The notes: a model not told the origin generated them from the sequence alone. A stretch of 36,814 nt of DNA from Nitrososphaerota archaeon (GCA_009903775.1 WYEM01000111.1:1-36814); one strand, 5' to 3'. Shown: positions 15,985 through 24,261, counted from the first letter of the stretch. Made by a program: numbers and translations.

Positions 15985-16962
15985 ATGTCGACGGAGGCCG
16001 AGCTGATGTGGGTCGAGAAGTACAGGCCCAGGAGGCTGGAGGACCTGGTGGACCAGGAGGACGTCAAGGCAAGGCTCGGGGCCCTCCTGTCGCGCCCGCA
16101 GGAGATGCCCCACCTGCTCTTCGCCGGCCCGCCCGGGACCGGGAAGACGACCGTGGCCATGATAGTCGCCAGGACGGTCCTGGGGGACTCCTGGAGGGAC
16201 TTCACCCTGGAGCTCAACGCGTCCGACGAGAGGGGGATAGACGTGGTGAGGGAGCGCATAAAGTCGTTCACGCGCTACGTCGACCTCAGGGAGGGGGTGC
16301 CCTTCAAGCTCGTGATACTGGACGAGGCGGACGAGATGACGTCCGACGCCCAGACCGCCCTCAGGAGGATAATGGAGGAGTCCTCGAGGGTCGCCAGGTT
16401 CATCCTGACGGCCAACTACTCGTCGAACATAATAGAGCCCATACAGAGCAGGTGCGCCGTCTTCAGGTTCGTCAGGCTCGGCGAGGCCGACGTCGTCTCG
16501 GCCCTGGAGAGGATCTGCAGGGCGGAGGGCTGCCAGTACGAGGGGGACGCGCTGCGCATGATCTACGAGTACACCCAGGGCGACATGCGCCAGGCGATAA
16601 ACCAGCTCCAGGCCGCCGCCGCGCTGGGGAAGGTGACGGTCGAGGCGGTCCGCACGATAGCGGGGACCGGGAGGCGCGCCTCCGTCAGGGAGATGGTCCA
16701 GGCGGCCATCGGCGGGGACTTCGCGGGCGCCAGGAGGAGGCTACTGGAGCTTATGAGGGTCTACGGGATGGAGGAGAGGGACATACTGAAGTTCGCGTTC
16801 GAGGACGCCATGGCGGCCAAGGATCTGGACCACGCCGAGGTGGCGAAGCTCTTCGCGGAGTACGACTACAGGCTGGGGCAGGGCTCGAACCCGGAGCTCC
16901 AGCTCTCGGCTCTGCTCGCCGAGCTCTCGGCGCTCGCCGGGAGGCAGGCGCGGTCGAGTTGA
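15985..16962 (+). CDS. rfcS: Replication factor C small subunit
   Basis: 325 aa clamp-loader ATPase, normal length. MWVEKYRPRRLEDLVDQE is the RFC box, Walker A GPPGTGKT at 48-55, Walker B ILDEADEM at about 111-118, sensor 1 ILTANYSSNI, and the SRC arginine-finger motif (IQSRCAVFRF). A C-terminal helical collar follows (LMRVYGMEERDILKFAFED). It loads PCNA with RFC large subunit, which is not in the window. The TGA overlaps the hisS TTG (TTGA), so hisS is translationally coupled. Confidence 0.97.
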   Translation: MSTEAELMWVEKYRPRRLEDLVDQEDVKARLGALLSRPQEMPHLLFAGPPGTGKTTVAMIVARTVLGDSWRDFTLELNASDERGIDVVRERIKSFTRYVDLREGVPFKLVILDEADEMTSDAQTALRRIMEESSRVARFILTANYSSNIIEPIQSRCAVFRFVRLGEADVVSALERICRAEGCQYEGDALRMIYEYTQGDMRQAINQLQAAAALGKVTVEAVRTIAGTGRRASVREMVQAAIGGDFAGARRRLLELMRVYGMEERDILKFAFEDAMAAKDLDHAEVAKLFAEYDYRLGQGSNPELQLSALLAELSALAGRQARSS

Positions 16963-18215
16963 CGGATCTGAGGCTCCCGAGGGGCCTCAGGGACTACTCC
17001 CCGGAGGAGTACGAGCTCCTCCTCGAGGTGCGCCGCGCCTTCGAGGAGGAGGCCGCGCTCCACGGTTTCAGGATGATGGAGCCCTCCTCCCTGGAGCTGC
17101 TCTCGACCCTCGAGGCGAAGAGCGGCCCCGGGATCCGCGAGGAGATATACAACTTCGTGGACAAGGGCGGGAGGGAGGTCGGCCTCAGGTTCGACCTGAC
17201 GGTCGGGCTCACCAGGTACTACTGCTCCGACAGGAGCCTCCCGAAGGACACGAGGCTCGCCGCGTTCGCGGACGTCTGGAGGTACGATGAGCCCCAGAGG
17301 GGGAGGTACAGGTGGTTCTACCAGTGGGACGTGGAGATATTCGGCCCCAGGTCCCCCCTGGCCGACGCCGAGATAGTCGCCTTCTCCCACGACCTCCTGA
17401 GGAGGCTCGGGGTCGAGGCGGAGTTCGTGCTGAACGACAGGAAGCTCACGGAGTCGATGATCGTCGAGGCCTCGGGCGGGAGGGCCGACGCGGGGGCCGT
17501 GGAGGACGCGCTCAGGGCGCTGGACAAGCTGGACCGGAGGAGGAGGGAGGAGGTCCTGGAGGAGTACGCGTCCAAGGGGCACGACCCCTCAGTCCTCGAG
17601 GAGGTCATGCGGAGGGCCGAGTCCGGCGACTACGAGCTGACCGAGCGCCTGTCGGCGGTGGTGTCGATCCTCGAGGGCGTGGGGGTGCCGCACCGCGTTG
17701 ACCCGAGGCTCGCCAGGGGCCTGGATTACTACGAGTCGTTCGTCTTCGAGGCCAGGTCCAGGGAGCACCCGGAGCTGGGATCGCTCGTGGGCGGCGGGAG
17801 ATATGACGTGCTGACGCGCATCTTCGGGAGGCCGGACTCCGGCGCGACCGGGGCGGGGGGAGGGGTCGACAGGACCATCGACGCGCTGAGGGCCAGGGGG
17901 TCCCGCGCGGCGCCCCGGCCGGCGGTGGCGATCGTCTACCCGTCCGGGTCCGAGGGCTACGCCCTCAGGGTGGCGGAGGCCCTGAGGAGCGGGGGGATCC
18001 CCGCGCACCTCCCCCTGCACGACGGCGAGGTCGGGATGCAGGCGGCGTTCAGGGAGGCGTCAGCCAAGTACGAGGTCCTCGTCATAGCGGGCCCGAGGGA
18101 GGCGTCCAATGGCACCGTCAGGCTGAAGCTGGGGCCCGGCGAGGAGCTCGTGGTCCCGCTGAGGGAGGCCGCGGCCGAGCTCTCCTCGCGCCTCGCTCGG
18201 GGACGCTCTCCGTGA
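16959..18215 (+). CDS. hisS: Histidyl-tRNA synthetase
   Basis: Class II aminoacyl-tRNA synthetase, 418 aa. LPRGLRDYSPEEYELL at the N-terminus; motif 2 FADVWRYDEPQRGRYRWFYQWDVEIFG; histidine A-box LARGLDYYESFVFE; histidine-binding LVGGGRYDVL; motif 3 GAGGGVDRTIDAL; C-terminal anticodon-binding domain (PAVAIVYPSGSEGYALRVAEALRSGG). The only in-frame start near the conserved N-terminus is TTG 16959, overlapping the rfcS stop by 3 bp. The final 98 bp overlap a convergent small gene. Pairing with a clamp loader gene appears to be genomic packing rather than function. Confidence 0.95.
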   Translation: MTDLRLPRGLRDYSPEEYELLLEVRRAFEEEAALHGFRMMEPSSLELLSTLEAKSGPGIREEIYNFVDKGGREVGLRFDLTVGLTRYYCSDRSLPKDTRLAAFADVWRYDEPQRGRYRWFYQWDVEIFGPRSPLADAEIVAFSHDLLRRLGVEAEFVLNDRKLTESMIVEASGGRADAGAVEDALRALDKLDRRRREEVLEEYASKGHDPSVLEEVMRRAESGDYELTERLSAVVSILEGVGVPHRVDPRLARGLDYYESFVFEARSREHPELGSLVGGGRYDVLTRIFGRPDSGATGAGGGVDRTIDALRARGSRAAPRPAVAIVYPSGSEGYALRVAEALRSGGIPAHLPLHDGEVGMQAAFREASAKYEVLVIAGPREASNGTVRLKLGPGEELVVPLREAAAELSSRLARGRSP

Positions 18216-18339
18216 CGAGCTTGCCGTTCTCGACGCGGACGAATAGGAACCTGTTGTCGCGGAATATGAGTATGAGCTCGTTGTCCCTCTCCTCCACCTC
18301 CAGCAGCTCCTGTCCCCTTATGCCGTCGTACTTGGCCAC
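18118..18339 (-). CDS. Small uncharacterised protein, antisense overlap with hisS
   Basis: 73 aa starting MAKYDGIRGQELLEVEERDN, followed by a strand-rich segment (ELILIFRDNRFLFVRVENGK) and an Arg/Pro-rich tail that lies antisense to the hisS 3' end. Not recognised. Two things argue that it is real: the first 55 residues have balanced, non-shadow composition, and the GTG at 18339 sits about 27 bp from a TATA-like GCAAATATCA (18370-18361), the same leaderless geometry as its neighbours. Family and function unknown. Confidence 0.55.
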   Translation of the reverse strand: MAKYDGIRGQELLEVEERDNELILIFRDNRFLFVRVENGKLVTESVPERGARRARPRPPSAGPRAPRRAPASA

Positions 18340-18360
18340 GCGCCTCGGGGGCTCATCCCC

Positions 18361-18370
18361 TGATATTTGC
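18361..18370 (-). promoter_or_regulatory. TATA-like box of the small gene at 18339
   Basis: GCAAATATCA on the minus strand, centred about 27 bp from GTG 18339. Confidence 0.45.
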
Positions 18371-18482
18371 GTTGCGGGCGCGGCCCGTTCAGCCGCCCTG
18401 CATCCCCCGCCATCGAGCGCGGAGTTCCCCGCGGCGCGAGCGCCGGGGGCCGGTTGTCCGGGCCGCGTGGCGGCGCTCAGCG

Positions 18483-18490
18483 TTTAAATA
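18483..18490 (+). promoter_or_regulatory. TATA box deciding the start of the nicotinate phosphoribosyltransferase gene
   Basis: TTTAAATA at 18483-18490. Transcription would begin near 18513, so the ATG at 18490, which lies inside the box, cannot be used; GTG 18517 fits a leaderless start. Confidence 0.6.
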
Positions 18491-18516
18491 TGCCCCGCGC
18501 CGCTCTCGGCGACGCC

Positions 18517-19866
18517 GTGGGGGACCTGGCGGACAGGAAGTTCTGGATAGCGCGCGAGGACGAGATAAAGTCGGGCGAGGTCACCGACCAGTACTTCCTC
18601 AACGTGGAGAGGGCCCTGAGGGAATCCGGCCGGAACCCCATGGTTACGGTCGAGGTCTACACGAGGAAGCTGCCATACCAGGACGAGTGGGGCGTGGTCG
18701 CCGGCATATACGAGGTGGCGAAGCTCCTGGAGGGGCTGCCGGTCGACGCGTGGGCCATGGAGGAGGGGGAGATATTCCAGACCGCCAGCAGGACCGCCGC
18801 CTACGAGCCGGTCATGAGGATAAGGGGGAGGTACGCGGACTTCGCCCGCTACGAGACCGCGATCCTCGGGTTCCTCTGCTCCGCCTCCGGCATCGCGACG
18901 AAGGCGGCGAGGCTGAGGCTGCTCGCGGGCAGGGACAAGGTGCTGCTGAGCTTCGGGACGAGGAGGGCGCACCCGGCGCTCGCGCCCCTGGTGGAGCGCT
19001 GCGCCTACATGGCCGGCTTCGACGGGTTCTCGAACACCGTGGCCTCGAAGCTCCTCGGCGTGCGCGCCTCCGGCACCATGCCCCACAGCTTCATACTGTG
19101 CTACGAGGATCAGAGGGAGGCCTGGCTCGCGTTCGACAGGGCGCTTCCCCCGGACGCGCCCAGGATAGCGCTCGTGGACACGCTCTTCGACGAGAAGACC
19201 GAATCCATAATGGCGCTGGAGACGCTGGGCGACAGGCTCTACGGCGTGAGGCTCGACACGCCGTCCAGCCGCAGGGGCGAGTGGAGGAAGATAATAGAGG
19301 AGGTCAGGTGGGAGCTGAACATAAGGGGCGGCAGGAACGTCAAGATCTTCGTGTCGGGCGGGATAGACGAGAGGGAGGTCTCCGAGCTCTCGGACGTCGT
19401 GGACGGCTTCGGGATAGGGACGAGCGTGTCCGATGCCCCCTCGATCGACTTCAACATGAAGGTCGTGGAGGTCGAGGGGCCGGACGGCAGGCTGAGGCCG
19501 AGGTCCAAGCGCGGCGACCTCTCGGGCGCCAAGGACGTGTTCAGGAACCGCTCCACCATGCACGACTACATAGCTCCCGCCGGCTGGTCGCCGCCCGAGG
19601 GCTACGAGCCGCTCCTGAGGCCCCTCATCAGCGGGGGGCGGATCGTCAGGGACTTCCGGAGCCTCGAGGATCTGAGGGCGGAGCTGCTCTCGAAGATCGA
19701 CGCACTGAGGACGAGGAGGCCCAGCGTCACCCTGGTGTCCCGAGGGCGATCCCTCGGGCGTCGGCGTCCACGAGCAGCCCGGACCTCAGGGACCTCAGCG
19801 TGCCCAGGTAGTACCCGTCGAGCGTGTACACCTCGGCGCGGTCGTCCCTCTCCATCAGGGCCCTGA
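18517..19866 (+). CDS. Nicotinate phosphoribosyltransferase
   Basis: Forms nicotinate mononucleotide from nicotinate and PRPP in NAD salvage. From GTG 18517 the protein begins VGDLADRKFWIAREDEIKSG. Family signatures: DQYFLNVERAL, PYQDEWGVVAGIYEV, YETAILGFLCSASGIATKAA, SFGTRRAHPALAP, the GTMPHSFIL motif, VDTLFDEKTES and SGGIDEREVSELSDVVDGFGIGTSVSDAP near the phosphate-binding end. The conserved protein ends near LRAELLSKIDALRTRRPSV; another 45 residues of Arg/Ser/Pro-rich readthrough carry it to 19866, overlapping the convergent phosphoesterase by 140 bp. About 449 aa in total. Distinguishing nicotinate from nicotinamide or quinolinate activity relies on overall similarity to archaeal COG1488. 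Confidence 0.85.
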   Translation: MGDLADRKFWIAREDEIKSGEVTDQYFLNVERALRESGRNPMVTVEVYTRKLPYQDEWGVVAGIYEVAKLLEGLPVDAWAMEEGEIFQTASRTAAYEPVMRIRGRYADFARYETAILGFLCSASGIATKAARLRLLAGRDKVLLSFGTRRAHPALAPLVERCAYMAGFDGFSNTVASKLLGVRASGTMPHSFILCYEDQREAWLAFDRALPPDAPRIALVDTLFDEKTESIMALETLGDRLYGVRLDTPSSRRGEWRKIIEEVRWELNIRGGRNVKIFVSGGIDEREVSELSDVVDGFGIGTSVSDAPSIDFNMKVVEVEGPDGRLRPRSKRGDLSGAKDVFRNRSTMHDYIAPAGWSPPEGYEPLLRPLISGGRIVRDFRSLEDLRAELLSKIDALRTRRPSVTLVSRGRSLGRRRPRAARTSGTSACPGSTRRACTPRRGRPSPSGP

Positions 19867-20494
19867 TGGCCGGGCCCCGCGGCTCCCCCTCCTCCAGCGC
19901 CGCCCCTCCCAGCAGCTCGTTGAACGCCGGCATCACTATCATCTCCTTCAGGCCGCAGCCCGCGCACCTGATCCACACGGGGTAGCTGGACCCGGGCCCT
20001 CCCCTCACGTAGAAGTGGTTGTGGCCCACAACGACCAGGTCCGCGTCAGCTATCTCGTCGATCCTGGCGTGGCCGTGCGCCAGCCCCACGGTGATCCCCC
20101 CCGCCCTCAGCTTGATGCCGCTCGGCCTCGCGAGCTTCACGGGGCCGAGGCTCATCGACCCCAGCCCGGCGTCGTGGTTGCCGGGCACTATCGTCACGTC
20201 GTCGAAGGCCGCCGCGACGGCGGAGAGGAGCTCGCGCAGCTCCTGGAGCTCGTACGGGCTCACCCCGCTCACCGTGTGCTTGACGTCGCCGAGGAGCACC
20301 AGGCGCCGGGCCCCGGTCTCGCCGGCCAGGGACAGGATCCTGTCGATCAGCCTCCGGGTCTGCGGCGGCAGGAAGATCCCGCCGCGGCGCAGCTCCTCCT
20401 CCAGCCCCACGTGGAGGTCCGATATCACGAGGGTCCTGGCCTCGCCCTCCAGCAGGAGCGCGGGATGGCCCAGGACGAACCTCCATGCCCTCAC
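19727..20494 (-). CDS. Metallophosphoesterase (COG1407-like)
   Basis: 255 aa calcineurin-like phosphoesterase. Metal-binding motifs in order: ISDLHVG (D-x-H, about 24-30), LVLLGDVKHT (GD), VPGNHD (GNHD), LAHGHA and VVGHNHF (GHxH). Proteins of this COG sit near DNA repair or helicase genes in other archaea, but the substrate is unknown. GTG 20494 is about 28 bp after AGGTTAAAGC (20527-20518), so leaderless. The 3' end overlaps the nicotinate phosphoribosyltransferase gene by 140 bp. Confidence 0.85.
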   Translation of the reverse strand: MRAWRFVLGHPALLLEGEARTLVISDLHVGLEEELRRGGIFLPPQTRRLIDRILSLAGETGARRLVLLGDVKHTVSGVSPYELQELRELLSAVAAAFDDVTIVPGNHDAGLGSMSLGPVKLARPSGIKLRAGGITVGLAHGHARIDEIADADLVVVGHNHFYVRGGPGSSYPVWIRCAGCGLKEMIVMPAFNELLGGAALEEGEPRGPAIRALMERDDRAEVYTLDGYYLGTLRSLRSGLLVDADARGIALGTPG

Positions 20495-20560
20495 GTGGCC
20501 CTCGGGGCCGCCCCGGCGCTTTAACCTCTCGCGGCTTCCGTCGGGGCCGCCCCGGCTCCT

Positions 20561-20599
20561 CCCCGCCCTCGAGGGCGGGGTCTGCCGTCCACTTTATCA
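20561..20599 (+). repeat. Hairpin element copy 1 (perfect palindrome plus TCTGCCGT box)
   Basis: 20561-20580 is a perfect 20-bp palindrome (CCCCGCCCTC and its complement), followed by TCTGCCGTCCACTTTATCA. The 3' part contains the TATA-like CTTTATCA that appears to drive the radical SAM gene. It matches copies at 27912-27949 (minus) and 34727-34758 (plus). Confidence 0.7.
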
Positions 20600-20600
20600 T
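20593..20600 (+). promoter_or_regulatory. TATA-like element of the radical SAM gene, within hairpin element copy 1
   Basis: CTTTATCA, centred about 27 bp before TTG 20624. It is the distal end of the repeat element. Confidence 0.45.
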
Positions 20601-20623
20601 TTGGGGGATCCGCGCCCGCGCAG

Positions 20624-22690
20624 TTGCGCCCGAGGGAGATGAACGCGATCCGCAGGAGGGGGGGCCCGGGGCACGTGAAGGTCGGCCTCCTCTACCCATC
20701 CACCTACGAGGCATCGCTCGCCAGCCTGGCCTACCAGTCAATATACTACTACCTGGGATCGCGCGACGGGATCTCGGTCGAGAGGTTCGTGCTCGGCGAG
20801 GGCCCGCCGGCGGGGCTGGAGTTCGGGAGCCGCCTCTCCTCGATGGACGTCATAGTCGCCAGCGTGCACTACGAGCTGGACTACGCCAACCTCGTCCGCA
20901 TGCTGCTGTCCTCGGGGATCGAGGTCCGCAGGTCCGCCCGCCGGTCGAGGCCGCTGGTCGTGGTGGGGGGCCCCGCGCCCGCCGCCAACCCGATGCCGAT
21001 CTCCGAGGTGGCCGACCTCGTCGCCGTGGGGGACGTGGAGCCCCTGCTGCCCCAGCTCGCGGACGCCATCTCCTCGGACCCCCGCTCGGCCGCGGACGCC
21101 CTCTCCGGCCGCGACGGCTTCTTCTCCGCGGGGGTCGAGCGCGTGAGGCTCGCGCGCTCGCTGGACCTCCCGCCGGAGTTCCACCCGGTGGCGCAGATCC
21201 AGCCGCTGGGCGCCGAGGCCGTCTGGGGGAGGAGCCTGCTCGTGGAGTCGAGCAGGGGCTGCTCCAGGCTCTGCAGGTTCTGCATGGAGGGCAACCTGTA
21301 CTTCCCCAGGGTGGACAGGCCGCTGGACCAGATACGCTCGATCATCGAGCGCGGGCTCCCGGCCAACGGCGTGGACAGGGTGACCTTCTACAGCCTCTCA
21401 TTCTTCGACCACCCGAAGGCCGACTCGATACTCGAGGTGGTCTCCGGGCTCGGCGCCGGGGCGTCGCTCCCCTCCCTCCGCCTGGACTCGCTCGACGAGG
21501 GGCGCCTGCGCGCGATCGCGGGGCTGGGCCAGCGGACGCTGACGCTGGCGCCCGAGTCCGGCGCCTGCGCGCTCAGGAGGGCGCTCGGCAAGCCCTGGGC
21601 GCGCGGCGACCTGCTCAGGGTCGCCTCCCTCGCGGAGTCCGCCGGAATCCGGGGCCTCAAGCTGTACTACATGGTGGGGCTGCCCGGGGAGCCGGCCGAC
21701 TCCGCAGCCGAGACGGCGCGCGAGGTCCTGGAGCTCCGGAGGGCCACCGGGCTCAGGCTCTCCGTCAGCCTGACGCCGTTCATGCCGAAGCCCCACACGC
21801 CGCTCCAGTGGGCCGGCATGGAGGGCGAGGGCGAGCTGGAGCGCGGGATCCGCGCCATAGAGTCGCCGCTCAGGGCGGCGGGGATCGAGGTCGACCACTA
21901 CAGCCCCAGGCTCGCGCGGGTCCAGACTGCCATATCCAGGGGAGGGCCGGAGATGCTCTGCCCCATCGAGGGGAGGGCCCGCGGGCTCCCCTGGGGGCGC
22001 GCCTTCGCCGGGTGCGGCATGGACCTGGGGGCCCTGACGGCGCCGCTGGGCGGGCGCGGCGAGGGCCCCTGGTCGGTCGTGGACGCCGGCCGCCCAGCCG
22101 GCGCGCTCGCGGAGTCCGAGCGCCTCTACTGGCTCGAGCTCGGCCGCCCCCGGCGACCCCGAGGAGCCTCCTCAGGTCCCTCTCGCGCGCGTAGAGCGTC
22201 AGGTCGCCGGACCCCTCGACGTCCAGCCTCAGCCTCACGAGCCCCCCCTCCAGCCCCTCCGAGGAGAGCAGCCTCGCGGCCGAGCCGCCCCTCGCGTAGC
22301 GCGCCCTCACGGCCACGGCGAGCAGCGGGACCCCGACGAGGGCCGCCGCCATCGACGCCAGGGCCACGCGAGGCAGCCCCGCGGCTATCGACCCGAGCGC
22401 GACCGCCGCGTAAACGACCAGGGACAGCTCGGGGAGGTGGGCGGCCCAGCTGGGCACGGGGCCGTAGACCACGAGGGAGCCGCCGCGCGACTCGAGCATG
22501 TAGAGCCCGCCCCCCTCGTCCCCCGCCCAGAGCCGGCCGGCCACGCCGGCCGCGCGCCCCGAGGTCCTATTTGGCTTTGGCCCTCGCCCTGGAGATCTCG
22601 GCCAGCCTCCTCAGCTTCTCGATCGTGTCCGCGTCCTCGGGGCCCTTGTCCAGCCTCACGGACTTTATGCGCGGGAACCTGAAGGCGTAG
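20624..22690 (+). CDS. Radical SAM protein with N-terminal B12-binding-like domain; long C-terminal readthrough
   Basis: N-terminal Rossmann-like domain (VKVGLLYPSTYEASLASLAY, VVVGGPAPAANPMPISEVADLVAVGD, about 15-150) is the B12-binding-type module of COG1032 proteins; the radical SAM barrel follows with the iron-sulfur motif CSRLCRFC (C-x3-C-x2-C) near residue 220 and GLKLYYMVGLPGE. Reaction unknown; these enzymes often methylate or modify unactivated carbons or tRNA. The recognisable protein ends near residue 515 (RLYWLELGRP, about 22150). The frame then runs 170 more residues of Arg/Pro/Ala-rich sequence to 22690, through the whole antisense of the membrane gene and 124 bp into the ligase gene. 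A single-base shift in the C-run near 22146-22150 would instead end it at the TAG at 22192-22194. TTG 20624 chosen from TATA spacing; ATG 20639 possible. Confidence 0.75.
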   Translation: MRPREMNAIRRRGGPGHVKVGLLYPSTYEASLASLAYQSIYYYLGSRDGISVERFVLGEGPPAGLEFGSRLSSMDVIVASVHYELDYANLVRMLLSSGIEVRRSARRSRPLVVVGGPAPAANPMPISEVADLVAVGDVEPLLPQLADAISSDPRSAADALSGRDGFFSAGVERVRLARSLDLPPEFHPVAQIQPLGAEAVWGRSLLVESSRGCSRLCRFCMEGNLYFPRVDRPLDQIRSIIERGLPANGVDRVTFYSLSFFDHPKADSILEVVSGLGAGASLPSLRLDSLDEGRLRAIAGLGQRTLTLAPESGACALRRALGKPWARGDLLRVASLAESAGIRGLKLYYMVGLPGEPADSAAETAREVLELRRATGLRLSVSLTPFMPKPHTPLQWAGMEGEGELERGIRAIESPLRAAGIEVDHYSPRLARVQTAISRGGPEMLCPIEGRARGLPWGRAFAGCGMDLGALTAPLGGRGEGPWSVVDAGRPAGALAESERLYWLELGRPRRPRGASSGPSRARRASGRRTPRRPASASRAPPPAPPRRAASRPSRPSRSAPSRPRRAAGPRRGPPPSTPGPREAAPRLSTRARPPRKRPGTARGGGRPSWARGRRPRGSRRATRACRARPPRPPPRAGRPRRPRAPRSYLALALALEISASLLSFSIVSASSGPLSSLTDFMRGNLKA
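21870..22544 (-). CDS. Uncharacterised membrane protein with two predicted TM helices; long C-terminal readthrough
   Basis: Begins GTG 22544, 22 bp after the ligase stop, so likely cotranscribed with ligase. The credible part is about 132 residues: a soluble N-terminus (LWAGDEGGGLYMLESRGGSL), two adjacent hydrophobic helices (LSLVVYAAVALGSIAAGL and ALASMAAALVGVPLLAVAV) and a small C-terminal domain (LEGGLVRLRLDVEGSGDLTLYARERDLRRLLG). After about 22150 the frame becomes Arg/Pro-rich and lies antisense to the radical SAM coding sequence until the stop at 21870. No family recognised. The C-terminal 90 residues are probably not selected protein. Confidence 0.5.
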   Translation of the reverse strand: MAGRLWAGDEGGGLYMLESRGGSLVVYGPVPSWAAHLPELSLVVYAAVALGSIAAGLPRVALASMAAALVGVPLLAVAVRARYARGGSAARLLSSEGLEGGLVRLRLDVEGSGDLTLYARERDLRRLLGVAGGGRARASRGARTPRARRLGGRRPRPTRGPRRARPAAPSGPPGPCRTRRRRAPRGARGPSPRWGRASPALPWIWQSGPARAWGCSGRPRSPPP

Positions 22691-24231
22691 CCGCCCGGGT
22701 GCCTGTCGCTCTCCTGGACGGAGTCGAACGCGACCTCCACCACTATCTCCGGCCTCACCAGGATCCTCAGGCCCTCGTCCCTCACCTCGAGCTCCTTGAG
22801 CCTCCGCGTCATCCACTCTATCTCCCTGTCCGTGAGGCCGGAGTAAGCCTTGCCCACGACCTTCAGCTCGCCGCCATCCCAGACCGCGAATATCAGGTCG
22901 GACAGCAGCCCCGCCCTCCTCCCGTGCCCGTACTCGGCGCCGACGACCACCGCGTCTATGGTGTCCAGCTCCTCCTTCAGCTTCATCCACTTCCACCCCC
23001 TCTTCCCGAGCTCGTAGGCGGACTCGGGGTCCTTCAGCATCAGGCCCTCGTATCCCTCCGCCCGGCTCCTGCGGAAGAGCTCGGCTATCTCGCCCGCGCT
23101 CCTCACGGTCCACCGGGGGCTCACCGCGATGGACCCGCGCCCCCCGCCCAGGAGCTCCTCGAGGGCGCGCCTCCTCTCCCTCAGCGGCTCGTCGAGCAGC
23201 GACCTTCCCCCCACGTAGAGCGCGTCGTAGGCGAAGTACACCACCGGCACCTCCTCCATGAGCTCCCGGGGGTCCTTCCGCCTGAGCCTCCTCTGCAGCT
23301 CCCTGAAGGGGAGGGGCCTCCCGTCCCTGAAGGCCACCGCCTCGCCGTCCAGTATCGCGTCGAGGCCCCTGGCGCTCTCCACCACCTCCGGGAAGCTGCG
23401 CGTCACGTCCTCGAGCCTCCTGGAGAAGATCCTGACCTCGCCCCCCGAGGCGTGGAGCTGCGCCCTTATCCCGTCGTACTTGTACTCGGCTATCAGCTCC
23501 CTGCCCGGGTACCTCTCCGCCGCCTCCTGGGGGGAGGCGAGGGCCTCGGCCAGCATGAACCCGAGGGGCCTGAAGGGCCTCACGCCCAGGCGCCCGAGCT
23601 CCCCGCGCCTCGCGAGCTCGGCGACCTCCCCCATGTCCCCGGTGAGCAGCCTCCCGCGCTTGACCTCCTCCAGGTCCACGCCGAACGCCTCCGCTATGGC
23701 CTGCTCCACCACCCCCTCCACGGCGCCGGTCCTCAGCTCGCCCAGCAGGAGCTTCACCAGGTACTTCGCCTCCAGGGGGCTGCAGGAGGCCAGCAGCCCC
23801 CTGACCCTGGAGAGCTTCCTCTGGTACGACCCCTCGCCCGAGATCCTGGCCAGGCGGGTGAGCTCCCCGTACAGCCCCCTGAGGCTCAGCGGCTCCGCCT
23901 GGACCAGCGTGGCCAGGGCGCCCCCACCCCTAGCCTCCATGAGCTCCCGCGCCGCCTCGCCCAGGTCGCCGTGCCTCCTGTAGGCCTCGAGCAGCTCCTC
24001 CCTCGGGGCCCCCGTGACCTCGGCGACCGCCTCCATCAGCATGCTGTGGCCGACGCCCGCGTCCAGCCCGGACCCGCGCGGGTACACATCGCCGGACATG
24101 AACCTTGCGGCTATCTCCAGGTCCTCGCCCTCGAGCCCCCTCAGGTACTCGGCGATGAGCGCCACCTTCATCAGCCTGCTGCTGATCGAAGCCGACTTCT
24201 CCAGGACCGAGCAGAGCTCGCCGAAGCTCAC
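22567..24231 (-). CDS. lig: ATP-dependent DNA ligase
   Basis: 554 aa. N-terminal helical DNA-binding domain (about 1-220), then the adenylation domain with active-site K251 in EYKYDGIR (motif I), RIFSRRLEDVT, motif III YFAYDALYVGG, motif IV EGYEGLMLKD and motif V WKWMKLK, then an OB-fold domain (DTIDAVVVGAEYGHG...). It seals nicks in replication and repair; other archaeal ligases of this type use ATP, sometimes ADP or GTP. GTG 24231 lies about 26 bp after TTTTAAGCG (24260-24252), which also serves the divergent flavoprotein gene. Confidence 0.96.
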   Translation of the reverse strand: MSFGELCSVLEKSASISSRLMKVALIAEYLRGLEGEDLEIAARFMSGDVYPRGSGLDAGVGHSMLMEAVAEVTGAPREELLEAYRRHGDLGEAARELMEARGGGALATLVQAEPLSLRGLYGELTRLARISGEGSYQRKLSRVRGLLASCSPLEAKYLVKLLLGELRTGAVEGVVEQAIAEAFGVDLEEVKRGRLLTGDMGEVAELARRGELGRLGVRPFRPLGFMLAEALASPQEAAERYPGRELIAEYKYDGIRAQLHASGGEVRIFSRRLEDVTRSFPEVVESARGLDAILDGEAVAFRDGRPLPFRELQRRLRRKDPRELMEEVPVVYFAYDALYVGGRSLLDEPLRERRRALEELLGGGRGSIAVSPRWTVRSAGEIAELFRRSRAEGYEGLMLKDPESAYELGKRGWKWMKLKEELDTIDAVVVGAEYGHGRRAGLLSDLIFAVWDGGELKVVGKAYSGLTDREIEWMTRRLKELEVRDEGLRILVRPEIVVEVAFDSVQESDRHPGGYAFRFPRIKSVRLDKGPEDADTIEKLRRLAEISRARAKAK

Positions 24232-24251
24232 GTGCTCGGGACCCGGGAATC

Positions 24252-24261
24252 GCTTAAAACG
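24252..24261. promoter_or_regulatory. Shared, near-palindromic TATA element of ligase (minus) and flavoprotein (plus)
   Basis: GCTTAAAACG reads as a TATA-like box on both strands. It is about 26 bp from the ligase GTG (24231) and about 30 bp from the ATG at 24287 on the plus strand. Only one transcript can be initiated at a time, so the two genes may be reciprocally expressed. Confidence 0.5.
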
